NCBI GenBank assembly: GCA_050618055.1
Contig: JBNLVK010000248.1
Span: 25,367-89,366 of the forward strand
Length of the DNA stretch: 64,000 bases
Source: CALDCK01 sp050618055
Lineage (GTDB): Bacteria > Myxococcota_A > UBA9160 > SMWR01
Reading direction: 5' to 3'
The position numbers and the translations under genes are program-made. Shown here piece after piece: positions 17,034-26,512 of the stretch. The notes under the pieces are model-generated. The model worked only from the letters and a program-made list of their open reading frames with translations. It did not search any database and was not told the DNA's origin. Numbering within the stretch: the first letter of the stretch is position 1; the number at the start of each line of letters is the position of its first letter.

Positions 17034-20000
17034 CGGTCGCACCCGCCGGTCGCTCGACCCGGTAGCGGTACCCCGCGGCGAACGGACCCGTGAGCACGCT
17101 GGTCTCACCGGTCGACCAGCGGATCTCCACGCGCGAGACGCTCTCGTGCAGGCCCAGGCCGAAGTGGGCGATCGGCGCGTCGAAGGAGACGTAGCCGCCG
17201 CCGGCCTTGATCTCGCGCATCTGCCGGCGCTCGCCCCCGGCGCCGTAGTGCACGTCGATGCGGCTGCCCACGCCGAAGCGGTTGCCGCGGTGGTCGACCA
17301 GCTCGAAGGCGAGGGCGTGGCCGTCGCCGCCCCGGTTCTCGTGCAGCCAGAGCGGCCCATCGGTGTTCGACGTCACCAGGTCGAGATCGCCGTCGTTCTC
17401 CAGGTCGAAGGCCACCCAGCCCAGGGCGTCCAGGTGGCTCTTCAGCCCCACCTCGCTGGTGGCGTTCTCGAAGCCGCGGCCCGCGAGGTTGCGGTAGTAG
17501 AGGTTCGACTCGCGCTTCTCCGAGCTGAAGAAGCCGTTCACCAGGTAGAGGTCCTGCCACTCGTCGTTGTCGAAGTCGGCGAACCTGGCGTTCCAGGTCC
17601 AGCCGCCCACGTGGATGCCTAGGTCGCGCGCCCGGTCGGCGAAGGTGCCGTCGGGCTGGCGCACCAGCAGGAAGTTGCGGCCCCGGTCCTGGCGGATCGC
17701 CTGGCGCCGCGGCATGCCGTCGTCCGAGGGCTTGCGGAAGTGCTGCTGGCAGACGAAGGACAGCGGCTCCCAGTGCCCGGGAATGCGCCGGCACTCCTCG
17801 ATGTCGTTCCGGCGCAGCGCGTAGAGCATCATCGTGTAGGCCACGCAGTCGCCGCGGTCGACCGGGTTCGCGATGGAGAGACACACGCTGGCGTCGCCCT
17901 GGCGGCGCGCGTCGCGCAGGGTGGCGTGGGCGCGCATGTTGGACTCGCAGCGCTCCTTCCAGTCGGCGTCGCTGTGGTCGTCGCAGACCTGGTCGGTCTC
18001 CACCTGGTAGCCCTCGAGCGTCTCGTTGGGGCGCCGTCCGGTGATCTGCCCGATGTAGAGCTCGGGCACGCCGTCGTTGTCGATGTCGGCGGTGTCGAAG
18101 CTCATGGTGGAGTCGCCGGAGCGGGGGATCACGCCGTCGTTGCGCAGCGACGGCTCGAGCCGGCGCCCGCCGGCGCCGAAGTAGAAGTCGTCCGCCACCT
18201 CCTTGAAGCCGTTGCCGACCATCAGGTCGAGGAGCCCGTCGCCGTCCAGGTCGGAGAGCAGGGTGGTGAGCGTCTCACCCGGCGTGCCCGGCAGCGGCAC
18301 CGCCGTGTAGCCCCCGGCGTCGGCGTAGAGCACCTGGTTGCGCGACGCCTCCGGCGGCTCGGCGGTCCAGCGACCCGAGGTCCAGTTGCCGAGCACCACG
18401 TCCAGGCGGCCGTCCCGGTCGATGTCGCCAAAGGCCATGGCATCCGCCAGGTTGGCGTCGGTTTCGTGAAGCGGCTCGAGCTTCTCGGCCGAGAAGCGGC
18501 CGCCCTGGTTCCAGAGCACGTGGTTGCCGCTCCGGTAGGCCGAGAACACGACGTCGAGCCAGCCGTCGTCGTCCAGGTCCACCAGCGCCGCGTTCCCCAC
18601 GAACAGCTCTTCCAGCGCCGGCGCCGCCAGGTCCTGGCGGGCGAAGCGTCCGTCGCCCAGGTTCGCGTAGAGCTGCGGACCCCGATCCGAGCCCACCAGC
18701 ACGTCGACGTAGCCGTCGCCGTGCACGTCTCCGGCGGCGATCGGCCAGTTGCTGAAGAAGGGCCGCTGGAACTTGTAGAGCGGCGGCATGCTGTCGATGC
18801 GCTCGAGGCCCACCGTGTCGCCGTAGCGGGTGTCGAAGAGCGGTCCGTCGCCCGCCCGGCGCGGGGCGAAGGCCGTGCGCGAGACGCGCAGGCCGTCGGC
18901 GTCGGCCAGCGGGGCCGGCTCGAACGCCGGCGCGTGGGCGCGCAGGGCCGGCAGCAGGTCGTCGGCCGGACGCGGCGGAGCCACCGGGCGCGGGTCGGGT
19001 CGCGGCGGTGGCGGGGCGTCGCGCAGCGCGGCGAAGACCGCGAGCTGACGCGCGCCGTCGCGGCGCTCGAGCTGCTCGGCGGCGATGCCGAGCCCCACCG
19101 AGAGCGCCAGCAGCCCCACCGAGAGCGTCGCCGCCACGCGCAGCGACGCCGCCTGCCAGACGATCAGGAAGGAGTAGACGCTGAAGATGCCCAGGCTGAA
19201 CAGCAGCACCATCACGTAGGCGGTGGGCATGCCGGCGGCCAGCAGCGCGGCCGAAACCACCACGTCGAAGGCGATCGGCACCGGCAGCAGCAGACCGAAG
19301 AGCGCGACCCCGACCATCCAGCCGTAGGCGAGCCAGCTCTCGTCGCGCGGCAGCGACGCCACCAGCACGTCCCAGGGCAGGACCGTCACGGCGACGGCGC
19401 CGATCAGCCCGGCGGCCAGCATCAGCGGCACCGTGTTCTTCACGATGAACCAGAGGTTCCCGGCGAAGTCGCGCGCCACCCAGACCAGCGCCTGGCCGAA
19501 GCCCTCGGACGTCTCGAAGAGCGGCTCGTCGAGCGCGCGCCCCTGACCGGTCGGCACGTCGGCCAGCTGCGACGGATCCACCCCGGCCAGCCGCTCCCGG
19601 CGGAACACGAACCTCGCCAGCAGCGGCAGCACGATCAGGGTGAAGGCCAGCCCACCGCCCAGCTTCAGCAGCACGAGCTGGGTGGGGAACATGGCGAACA
19701 TCATGCCCACCACCACGAAGTTGAGCGTCGGCGAGCTGATCATGGCGGCCAGCGACGTCTCGAGGCGCAGCCCCGAGGCGTGCATGCCGCGGGCGATGGG
19801 CGCGGCGCAGTTCACGCACACGCCCAGCGGCGCGCCGATCAGCACGCCGAGCAGCGAGTTCGAGAACGAGCCGCGGAAGCCGCTGCGCCCGATGCGGCGG
19901 AAGAGCGTCATGAAGCCGGCGGCCAGCAGCAGGCCGAAGGTCATGCCGCGCTGGTTGGTGGAGATCCAGTTGAGCGTGGTCTGGGCGACGCGCACCAGCG

Positions 20001-20187
20001 GCGGATCCAGCTCGTCCACCTGGGCCAGGGCCTCGAAGCCCAGCGGATCCTCCAGCACCACGCCGCCGCCCATCGAGGCCTTCTCGTTCAGGTTCGGGTA
20101 GCGCGAGCCGGACCAGAAGGTGACGGCGATGCCCAGGCACAGCAGGGCGGCCAGCAGTGCGCGACGGTCGCGAAGGAGGGGGCCCAA
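16978..20187 (-). CDS. Permease fused to FG-GAP/ASPIC-UnbV ectodomain (paralogue B)
   Basis: 1069 residues. Residues 1-370 form a multi-span permease with two pseudo-repeated halves, like the ArsP-type predicted permeases (DUF318): VCVNCAAPIARG (Cys124, Cys127) with SSPTLNF in the first half and LLPVPIAFDVV in the second. A linker leads to FG-GAP/VCBS repeats rich in Asp loops (for example VHGDGYVDVLVG, DLDGDGLLDLMVG). A six-cysteine insertion occupies about 734-812. The C-terminus is an ASPIC/UnbV domain (about 970-1045). The ectodomain should be periplasmic. The diiron-like hydrolase gene ends 10 bp upstream, and a paralogue lies beyond it. The final 56 bp overlap the FHA gene; the tail after VERPAGAT is not shared with the paralogue. 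Substrate unknown. Confidence 0.8.
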   Translation of the reverse strand: MGPLLRDRRALLAALLCLGIAVTFWSGSRYPNLNEKASMGGGVVLEDPLGFEALAQVDELDPPLVRVAQTTLNWISTNQRGMTFGLLLAAGFMTLFRRIGRSGFRGSFSNSLLGVLIGAPLGVCVNCAAPIARGMHASGLRLETSLAAMISSPTLNFVVVGMMFAMFPTQLVLLKLGGGLAFTLIVLPLLARFVFRRERLAGVDPSQLADVPTGQGRALDEPLFETSEGFGQALVWVARDFAGNLWFIVKNTVPLMLAAGLIGAVAVTVLPWDVLVASLPRDESWLAYGWMVGVALFGLLLPVPIAFDVVVSAALLAAGMPTAYVMVLLFSLGIFSVYSFLIVWQAASLRVAATLSVGLLALSVGLGIAAEQLERRDGARQLAVFAALRDAPPPPRPDPRPVAPPRPADDLLPALRAHAPAFEPAPLADADGLRVSRTAFAPRRAGDGPLFDTRYGDTVGLERIDSMPPLYKFQRPFFSNWPIAAGDVHGDGYVDVLVGSDRGPQLYANLGDGRFARQDLAAPALEELFVGNAALVDLDDDGWLDVVFSAYRSGNHVLWNQGGRFSAEKLEPLHETDANLADAMAFGDIDRDGRLDVVLGNWTSGRWTAEPPEASRNQVLYADAGGYTAVPLPGTPGETLTTLLSDLDGDGLLDLMVGNGFKEVADDFYFGAGGRRLEPSLRNDGVIPRSGDSTMSFDTADIDNDGVPELYIGQITGRRPNETLEGYQVETDQVCDDHSDADWKERCESNMRAHATLRDARRQGDASVCLSIANPVDRGDCVAYTMMLYALRRNDIEECRRIPGHWEPLSFVCQQHFRKPSDDGMPRRQAIRQDRGRNFLLVRQPDGTFADRARDLGIHVGGWTWNARFADFDNDEWQDLYLVNGFFSSEKRESNLYYRNLAGRGFENATSEVGLKSHLDALGWVAFDLENDGDLDLVTSNTDGPLWLHENRGGDGHALAFELVDHRGNRFGVGSRIDVHYGAGGERRQMREIKAGGGYVSFDAPIAHFGLGLHESVSRVEIRWSTGETSVLTGPFAAGYRYRVERPAGATASARASSRSPASPPRPGT

Positions 20188-20196
20188 CGCGGTGGC

Positions 20197-21015
20197 TCAG
20201 AGCAGGCGCAGCGCCATGGCGTCGTAGCGGTCCTGGAGGGCCTGCATGCCCTCGGGCATCTCGATGCGGTGCGGCGTGTACCAGGGCGTGTAGGTGGGAA
20301 GCACCCGGGCCAGCAGCTTCGGAGCGCGCGTCCGGATCTGCTCCCAGGCGCGCCGCCGGCGTCCCGCCGCACCGCCGTGGCGCTCGAGCAGGCCGCGGTC
20401 GGCGCCCAGCATGTAGCGCTGCGCGCGCAGGCACCAGCGCAGCATGTGCCATTGGGCGAACAGGCCCACCCGCAGCCGGTAGAGGTAGTCGCCCACCACG
20501 TGCTCGTAGACGTCGAAGGCCACGGTGCGGTGCTCGAACTCCTCCACCAGGTGCCAGGTGTAGAGCTCGCGCAGGGCCGGGTGCATCTCGTCCATGCCCC
20601 TCTCGAACGACACGCGCGCCATGGCGGTGGTGAAGGCCTCGAAGCCTTCGGCGTAGGCCAGGTTGAAGCGGAGCGCCTTCTCGCGGCTGAAGCGCTGGTA
20701 GTCGTCGTCCAGGTCCTTCTCGATGGCCAGCAGCTCCGGGAAGCCCTGCGCCCTCACGATCTCGTTGAAGCGCGCGTGCTGCTTGTAGTGCTGTCCCTCC
20801 TGGGCGTTGAACTTCCCCAGGTCCTCCAGCAGCGCCTCGTCGGTGACGTGGCGGCGCGCCTCCTTCATGGTGCGAATGAGGTAGGGCTCGAGGTACGGCA
20901 GCAGCAGCGAGAAGGCGAGGAAGAAGAACGACTCCTCCGGCTTCCCGGGTACGACCACCGGGTCCATGTCGTCGGGGAACGCGAGGCTCATCTGACGAAC
21001 GGTGATCGTGTCCAT
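20197..21015 (-). CDS. Predicted metal-dependent hydrolase (PF10118-like, ferritin-like diiron helices)
   Basis: 272 residues, mostly helical. The paired acidic/histidine motifs EGQHYKQH (73-80) and HLVEEFEH (155-162) are the signature of the PF10118 predicted metal-dependent hydrolase family, which resembles diiron four-helix proteins. No signal peptide is seen; the hydrophobic segments near 30-45 may contact the membrane. The activity of this family is not established in general. It lies between the two permease-ectodomain paralogues, 38 bp after one and 9 bp before the other, in the same transcript, so a shared process is likely. ATG 21015 is the natural start. Confidence 0.8.
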   Translation of the reverse strand: MDTITVRQMSLAFPDDMDPVVVPGKPEESFFFLAFSLLLPYLEPYLIRTMKEARRHVTDEALLEDLGKFNAQEGQHYKQHARFNEIVRAQGFPELLAIEKDLDDDYQRFSREKALRFNLAYAEGFEAFTTAMARVSFERGMDEMHPALRELYTWHLVEEFEHRTVAFDVYEHVVGDYLYRLRVGLFAQWHMLRWCLRAQRYMLGADRGLLERHGGAAGRRRRAWEQIRTRAPKLLARVLPTYTPWYTPHRIEMPEGMQALQDRYDAMALRLL

Positions 21016-21053
21016 GCGGCGTCTCCGAGTGTCCCCTGCGGGCTCCGGCCCCG

Positions 21054-24000
21054 TCAATCCCGGCGGATGCGGTAGCGGTGGCCGGCCTCGAAGGGGCCGC
21101 GCAGGCGCGTCGCCTCGCCGGTCGGCCAGCGGACCTCCACCTCGTCCACCCGCGCGTGCGGTCCCAGCCCGAAGTGGACCCGCGGCGCGTCGCTGGAGAC
21201 GTAGCCGCCGCCGGTCTTCAGCTCGCGGAGCTGGGAGAGGCCGTCGCCGTAGGCGATGCGCACCCGGCTGCCCACGCCGAAGTGGTTGCCGCGGGCGTCG
21301 GCCAGCTCGAAGACGACGGCGTGTCCGTCGCGGGTCTGGTTGCGGTAGACCCACAGCGGACCGTCGAAGGTGGCGGTCACGATGTCGAGGTCGCCGTCCA
21401 GGTCGAAGTCGACGTAGACGTAGGCGCCGGCCGTGAGGTAGCTCTCCAGGCCCGACGTCGCGGTCTCGTCGTCGAAGCCCTGACCCTGGCGGTTGCGGTA
21501 GAAGTAGTTCGACTCGCGCCGCTTCGACGCGTAGAAGCCGTTGGCGATGTAGAGGTCCTGCCACTGGTCGTTGTCGACGTCGGCGAAGCGGGCGGTCCAG
21601 CTCCAGCCGCCGCGCACCACGCCCAGCGCCTTGGCGCGATCCTCGTAGCGTCCGTCCGCGCCGCGCACCAGCAGCACGTTGCGGTTGCGCAGCTGGCGGA
21701 TGCCGCGCTTCTCCTCCTTCTTCGAGCCGGCCTGGGGCTCGAAGCCCAGCCGGCACAGGTGGGCCAGGCCGCTCCAGCGGGGCGGGAAGGCGTCGCAACG
21801 CGACGCGTCCCGGTCGTCGGTCAGCGTGAAGCGCAGCATGGCGAAGGCGATGCAGTCGGAGCGCCGGGTGCCGTCGGCGATGGACAGGCAGCTGATGGCG
21901 CCCGCGCGCCGGCGCGCCGCGCGCAGCGTGTCGTGCAGGGCCATGCGCTCCTCGCAGCGTTCGCGCCAGGCCGGGTCGTCGTGCTCCCGGCAGACGTCCT
22001 CCACACCGCGGGCGAGGTCCTGCGACGAGCCCCGCGGACTGCGCGCCACCTGGGCGATGTAGACCTCGAGGTCGCCGTCGTTGTCGACGTCGGCCGAGTC
22101 GATGCTCATGGTGTTGGCCGTGGAGGCGGGGATCACGTCGTCCTTGCGCGTCAGCTTGCGCAGCTTCCCCTCCGGACCGCCCCAGTAGAAGTAGTCGGGC
22201 GTGGCGAAGTCGTTGCCGATCAGCACCTCCGGGTGTCCGTCGGCGTCCAGGTCCGAGACCAGGCTCGACAGGGTCTGGCCCGGATCGCCGGGCAGCGGCT
22301 CGACCGCGAAGTCGTCGCCGCGGCTGCGCAGCAGGAAGTTCCGCGAGCGCTCCGGCGGGCGCATCGACCAGGAGCCGCCGGTGTAGCCGCCGAGCACCAC
22401 GTCGAGGCGGCCGTCCGCGTCCAGGTCGCCGAAGGCCACGCCGTTGGCGATGGTGGCCGGCACCTCGGGAAGCTCTCGCACCGCGTCCTGCGGGAAGCGT
22501 CCGCCGCGGTTGTGCAGCACGTGGTTGCCCTCGCCGATGGTCGATACGAACACGTCGAGCCAGCCGTCGTCGTCCAGGTCGACCAGCGCCAGGTTGGCCG
22601 CGTGGGAGCGCCCGGCGGTGGGCTGCGCGATCTCCTGGAGCACGAAGCGCTCGCCGCCCAGGTTCGCGTAGAGGAAGACGCCCTGGTCCGAGCCCACCAC
22701 CAGGTCGGGCCAGCCGTCGCCGTGGACGTCGCCGGCGGCGACGGGCCAGGCCCGGTACCAGGGGCTCGTGAACTTGTAGGCCAGCGGCACGTGGTCCGGC
22801 CGGACCAGGCCGAAGGCCTCGCCGTAGTGGCGGGCGAACGTGGGCTCGCCGGCGCCGACCGGCGGGGCGAAGGCGCTGCGCTCGACGGCAACGCCCGGCG
22901 GCGCGGTGACGGCGAAGGGCTCCCAGCGGCGGGCGGCGTCGCCCAGCGCCGGCAACAGCGCGTCCGCCGACTGCGCGTCGGGCAGCGTCGGTGCGGGCAG
23001 CGTCTCGGCGTCGGCCAGCCCGGCGAACAGGGCCAGCTGCCGCGATCCGTCCCAGGCCTCGTAGCGCTGCGCGGCCACGCCCAGGCCCACCGACAGCACC
23101 AGCAGGCAGAACGACAGCGTGGCGGCGACGCGCAGCGAGACCGCCTCCCACACGACGAGGAACGAGTAGATGCTGAAGATGCCCAGGCTGAACAGCAGCA
23201 CCATCACGTAGTGGCCCGGCATGCCGGCCCCGAACAGGGCCGCCGCCAGCACCACGTCGAAGGCGATGGGTACGGGCAGCAGCAGGCCGAAGGCGGCGAT
23301 GGCGACCATCCAGCCCACGGCGTTCCAGGAGTCGTCGTGGGGAAGGGCGGCCAGCAGCGTGTCCCAGGGAAGCAGGGTCACGGCCAGGGCGCCCAGGGCG
23401 CCGGCCAGCAGCATCAGCGGCACCGTGTACTTCACGATGAACCACAGGTTCTTCGCGAACTCGCGCACCAGCCAGAGCGCGGCCTCGCCGAAGCCCTGCG
23501 ATCGCTCGAAGAGCGCCTCGTTTGCCGCCGGCCCCAGACCCTCGCCGGCGGCGGCCAGCCGGCTCGCCTCGACGCCGGCCCGCACCTCGCGCCGGAACAC
23601 CAGGCGCGACAGCAGCGGAATGCCCGCCACCACGAACACCAGGCCGGTCACCACCTTGAAGGCGGCCATGTAGGCCGGCAGCATCGAGAAGAGCATCGCC
23701 AGCACCACGAAGTTCAGCGTCGGCGAGCTGATCATGGCCGCCAGCGACGTCTCCAGGCGCGTGCCGGCGGCGTGCAGTCCGCGGGCGATGGGCGCCGCGC
23801 AGTTCACGCACACGCCGAGTGGGGCTCCGATCACCACGCCCAGCAGGGTGTTCGAGAAGGCGCCCTCGAAGCTGCGCCGCCCGAGCCTTCGCAGCAGCGT
23901 CATGAAGGCGGCCGCGAGCGCGATGCCGAAGATCATGCCCCGCTGGTTCGTCGACACCCAGTTGATCGTGGTGTCGAACAGGCGGACGCCGAAGCGGTCG

Positions 24001-24188
24001 GCCGGGTCGACGGGCCGCGCCGCCTCGAAGCCCAACGGATCTTCCAGGATCGTGCCGCCGCCCATGGCGGCCTTCTCGCCCAGGTCCGGGTAGCGCGAGC
24101 CCGACCAGAACGCGACGGTGATCAGCAGGCACAGCAGCGCGGCCAGCAGGGCGCGCTCGTCGCGCGCGATGTCACCCAGGGCTCCCAT
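21054..24188 (-). CDS. Permease fused to FG-GAP/ASPIC-UnbV ectodomain (paralogue A)
   Basis: 1044 residues, collinear with the protein at 16978-20187 and clearly homologous along its whole length, including the N-terminal WSGSRYP, the VCVNCAAPIARG permease motif and the LLPVPIAFDVV second-half motif. FG-GAP/VCBS loops such as VHGDGWPDLVVG and DLDADGHPEVLIG follow. A cysteine-rich insertion (about 732-810) keeps the spacing of six cysteines seen in the paralogue. The ASPIC/UnbV domain is near the end (GGGYVSSDAPRVHFGLG). The VWA gene ends 54 bp upstream, and the hydrolase starts 38 bp downstream. The permease part is related to metalloid/heavy-metal permeases, but the fused propeller-like ectodomain suggests a different or bulkier ligand. 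Function is unknown. Confidence 0.8.
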   Translation of the reverse strand: MGALGDIARDERALLAALLCLLITVAFWSGSRYPDLGEKAAMGGGTILEDPLGFEAARPVDPADRFGVRLFDTTINWVSTNQRGMIFGIALAAAFMTLLRRLGRRSFEGAFSNTLLGVVIGAPLGVCVNCAAPIARGLHAAGTRLETSLAAMISSPTLNFVVLAMLFSMLPAYMAAFKVVTGLVFVVAGIPLLSRLVFRREVRAGVEASRLAAAGEGLGPAANEALFERSQGFGEAALWLVREFAKNLWFIVKYTVPLMLLAGALGALAVTLLPWDTLLAALPHDDSWNAVGWMVAIAAFGLLLPVPIAFDVVLAAALFGAGMPGHYVMVLLFSLGIFSIYSFLVVWEAVSLRVAATLSFCLLVLSVGLGVAAQRYEAWDGSRQLALFAGLADAETLPAPTLPDAQSADALLPALGDAARRWEPFAVTAPPGVAVERSAFAPPVGAGEPTFARHYGEAFGLVRPDHVPLAYKFTSPWYRAWPVAAGDVHGDGWPDLVVGSDQGVFLYANLGGERFVLQEIAQPTAGRSHAANLALVDLDDDGWLDVFVSTIGEGNHVLHNRGGRFPQDAVRELPEVPATIANGVAFGDLDADGRLDVVLGGYTGGSWSMRPPERSRNFLLRSRGDDFAVEPLPGDPGQTLSSLVSDLDADGHPEVLIGNDFATPDYFYWGGPEGKLRKLTRKDDVIPASTANTMSIDSADVDNDGDLEVYIAQVARSPRGSSQDLARGVEDVCREHDDPAWRERCEERMALHDTLRAARRRAGAISCLSIADGTRRSDCIAFAMLRFTLTDDRDASRCDAFPPRWSGLAHLCRLGFEPQAGSKKEEKRGIRQLRNRNVLLVRGADGRYEDRAKALGVVRGGWSWTARFADVDNDQWQDLYIANGFYASKRRESNYFYRNRQGQGFDDETATSGLESYLTAGAYVYVDFDLDGDLDIVTATFDGPLWVYRNQTRDGHAVVFELADARGNHFGVGSRVRIAYGDGLSQLRELKTGGGYVSSDAPRVHFGLGPHARVDEVEVRWPTGEATRLRGPFEAGHRYRIRRD

Positions 24189-24242
24189 CGGGCCGTACCC
24201 TGACCGCCCGGGAGCCCGGCTGCAAGCCTCGCGACCGGGGGG

Positions 24243-26411
24243 TCAGGACCCGGGGGACCAGGGGAGGGCGGCCGGGGCCTCCGCGTCGGGCAGCTCCTGC
24301 CAGTCGATGCCGTCGCCGGCCGGGACGGGCGCCTCGGGCTCGGGCAGGTCGCAGCGGGCGTACGGGATCTCGCTGTTGCGGCGGGCGTGGAAGACCTTGG
24401 CCCCCACGCGCTTCAGCATCAGCGTGAGGCCCTGCTCCTGGTCCAGCGAGATCGGCACCTCGTAGGCCGGCGTGCTGTCGATGCGCAGCTGGTAGTCGCC
24501 GCCCGGCAGGCGCAGGGGCTCGGGGCTGCCCAGGGTGCCGGTGGCCAGGGTGCGACCTTCCTGGAGCACGGCGAAGGGCGTGCCCACCGTGGTGGCCAGC
24601 GCGTCGCGCAGCTCCTCGGCGCTGCCGGCGGTGACGAAGCGTCCGCCCGTGGCGGCGGCGATGGCCCGCAGGCTGGCGAGATCCACGTCGCCCTCGCCGT
24701 CGAGCCCGAAGCCGATCACGTGCACCGGGATCGTGCCCGTGCGCTGGAGCTCGCGGGCGGCGGCGATCGGGTCGCCGTCGCAGCTCTCGATGCCGTCGGT
24801 CACCAGCACCACGGCGCGCTCGCCGCGGAAGCTGCCCAGGTCGGCCTGGATCTGGCGCAGGGCGTAGGCGATGGGCGTCTGGCCGCGGGGCTTGAGCCCG
24901 GCCATGGCCTGGCGGACCGCGTCGCCGCCGGCGCGGGTCGGCGGGACCAGCAGCTGCGAGTCGTGGCAGTCGCGCCTGGCGTGGGGCCGCTGGTGGCCGT
25001 AGGCGCGCAGGGCCAGCGACACGTCGTCGGGCAGGGCGACCAGCGCCTCGGACAGGGTGCGCTGGGCGACCGTGATCTTGGGCTCGCCCTGCATGCGTCC
25101 CCACATGCTGTTCGAGGCGTCGAACACGATCTCGATGGCGCGGTCCGACAGCGAGATGGCGGGCTCCTCGCCGCGCATGGCCTCGATCTGGAGCTCGGCG
25201 CAGCCGGGCGCGCGCGCTGCCACCACCACCTGGTCGCGGGCCGTGCGGCCGTCGACGCTGGTGGCGATCGCGGTCAGCCGGTGCTCGCCGTCGCCGAGCG
25301 GCACGTGGCCCTCGAAGCGGCCCCCCGAAAGGACCGTCGGCAGCAGCTCGCCGTCGTCCACCTGGAGCCAGACCTCGCGGACGCCGGCGTCCGCCGGCTC
25401 GGCACCGATCTCCTCGAGCGCCACGTCCCAGGTGCTGGCGCTGCCCTGCACGAGCAGCGGAGCCTCGTCGGCCGGATGCTCGCTGCCGTCGGCCGGCGTC
25501 GCGATCGAGACGCGCAGCGGACCGGACAGCACCACGTCCACGTGGGTGCGGGCGATCTCCCCGTCCAGGCTCGTGGCGGTGGCCTCGATGCGGTTTCGTC
25601 CGGGCCGCAGCGTCACCGGCGCGGTGAACGATCCCCCCACCAGGTGCGCCGTCACCGGCGGCTGGTCGCCCACGCGCACGCTCACCCGGTCGACGCCGGT
25701 GGTGCGCAGGGTCAGGAAGGCGTCGGCCAGGCGGGTCGGGTCGGTCACGGCCGCGAAGCTGGCGTCGGTGCCGTCTGCGATCTGGCGCAGCAGGGCCTCG
25801 CCCTCGTCGACGTCGCCCAGCAGCAGGGTGTGGACGGCGACGCCGGCCGCGCGGGCCTCGCGCGCGGCCTCGAGGGCCTTCTTCTCGTCCGACTTCCCGT
25901 CGGTGAAGAGCAGCGCCACCTTGGACGCGCCGGGGCGCCCGCGCTCGGCGAAGCCGGACAGGGCGGCGCGGATGCCGGCGGCCAGGTCGGTCTCGCCCTT
26001 CTGGTCCAGGGTCTCGAGCGCGGCGACCACCGCCGAGCGGTCCGGCGTGAGCGGCTGGAGGAGCGTCGCCTTGCGGTCGAAGTCGACCACGCCCACGTGG
26101 ATGTTGGCCTTGGGGTGGAGGCTGCGCACCAGGTTCACGACGCCGCGGGTGCGGTGGTCGTCGCGATCGGTGCGGCGCAGGCTCTCGGAGCTGTCGAGCA
26201 CCAGGAACAGGTCGAGGGCCGACACGCCCCCGTAGATCGAGGCGCCGCCGACGACCTCCAGCCGGGCCTGGTCGGGGCCGACCACCCGGCCGGCGGTCGG
26301 CTCGTGGATCTCGACCGAGAGGCGTCCCTCGGCGCGGGCGCCGCCCGAGAGCGGCAGGAGTCCGACGAGCGCGAGCAGCCCGGCGGCGAGCAGGCGGAAA
26401 CCGGTGTGCAT
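24243..26411 (-). CDS. Secreted protein with two von Willebrand factor A domains
   Basis: 722 residues with a signal peptide (1-27). The first VWA domain begins near residue 65 with the MIDAS motif DSSES (73-77); the second begins near residue 428 with DASNS (about 432). Both keep DxSxS and a downstream TDG (LLFTDGKSD; VLVTDGIES), so both may bind a metal and a ligand. Between them lie Ig-like strands (GRNRIEATATSLDGE; GEHRLTAIATSVDGR). The C-terminus (after about 600) has a carrier-like beta segment. Probably a periplasmic or surface adhesion/scaffold protein. It is first in a minus-strand run leading into the two permease-ectodomain paralogues, so a joint complex is possible. Partner unknown. 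Confidence 0.85.
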   Translation of the reverse strand: MHTGFRLLAAGLLALVGLLPLSGGARAEGRLSVEIHEPTAGRVVGPDQARLEVVGGASIYGGVSALDLFLVLDSSESLRRTDRDDHRTRGVVNLVRSLHPKANIHVGVVDFDRKATLLQPLTPDRSAVVAALETLDQKGETDLAAGIRAALSGFAERGRPGASKVALLFTDGKSDEKKALEAAREARAAGVAVHTLLLGDVDEGEALLRQIADGTDASFAAVTDPTRLADAFLTLRTTGVDRVSVRVGDQPPVTAHLVGGSFTAPVTLRPGRNRIEATATSLDGEIARTHVDVVLSGPLRVSIATPADGSEHPADEAPLLVQGSASTWDVALEEIGAEPADAGVREVWLQVDDGELLPTVLSGGRFEGHVPLGDGEHRLTAIATSVDGRTARDQVVVAARAPGCAELQIEAMRGEEPAISLSDRAIEIVFDASNSMWGRMQGEPKITVAQRTLSEALVALPDDVSLALRAYGHQRPHARRDCHDSQLLVPPTRAGGDAVRQAMAGLKPRGQTPIAYALRQIQADLGSFRGERAVVLVTDGIESCDGDPIAAARELQRTGTIPVHVIGFGLDGEGDVDLASLRAIAAATGGRFVTAGSAEELRDALATTVGTPFAVLQEGRTLATGTLGSPEPLRLPGGDYQLRIDSTPAYEVPISLDQEQGLTLMLKRVGAKVFHARRNSEIPYARCDLPEPEAPVPAGDGIDWQELPDAEAPAALPWSPGS

Positions 26412-26512
26412 CGAGGTCTTATCGAAGGTCCGGGGAGCGGGCTTGACCTAAAGAAGCGCCGGAGGTCGGCCGTAGCTCCGAGGACGGACCGCTGCCGGTC
26501 CGTGGGAAGACG

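Noticed and set aside
16978..24188. Recent duplication or assembly duplication of the permease genes
   Set aside because: The two proteins are collinear but differ at many positions throughout, so they are diverged paralogues, not a copy error.
17740..24203. Two plus-strand open frames of over 1000 codons opposite the permease fusions
   Set aside because: The minus strand encodes complete, paralogous proteins with family motifs. The plus-strand products are low-complexity shadows.
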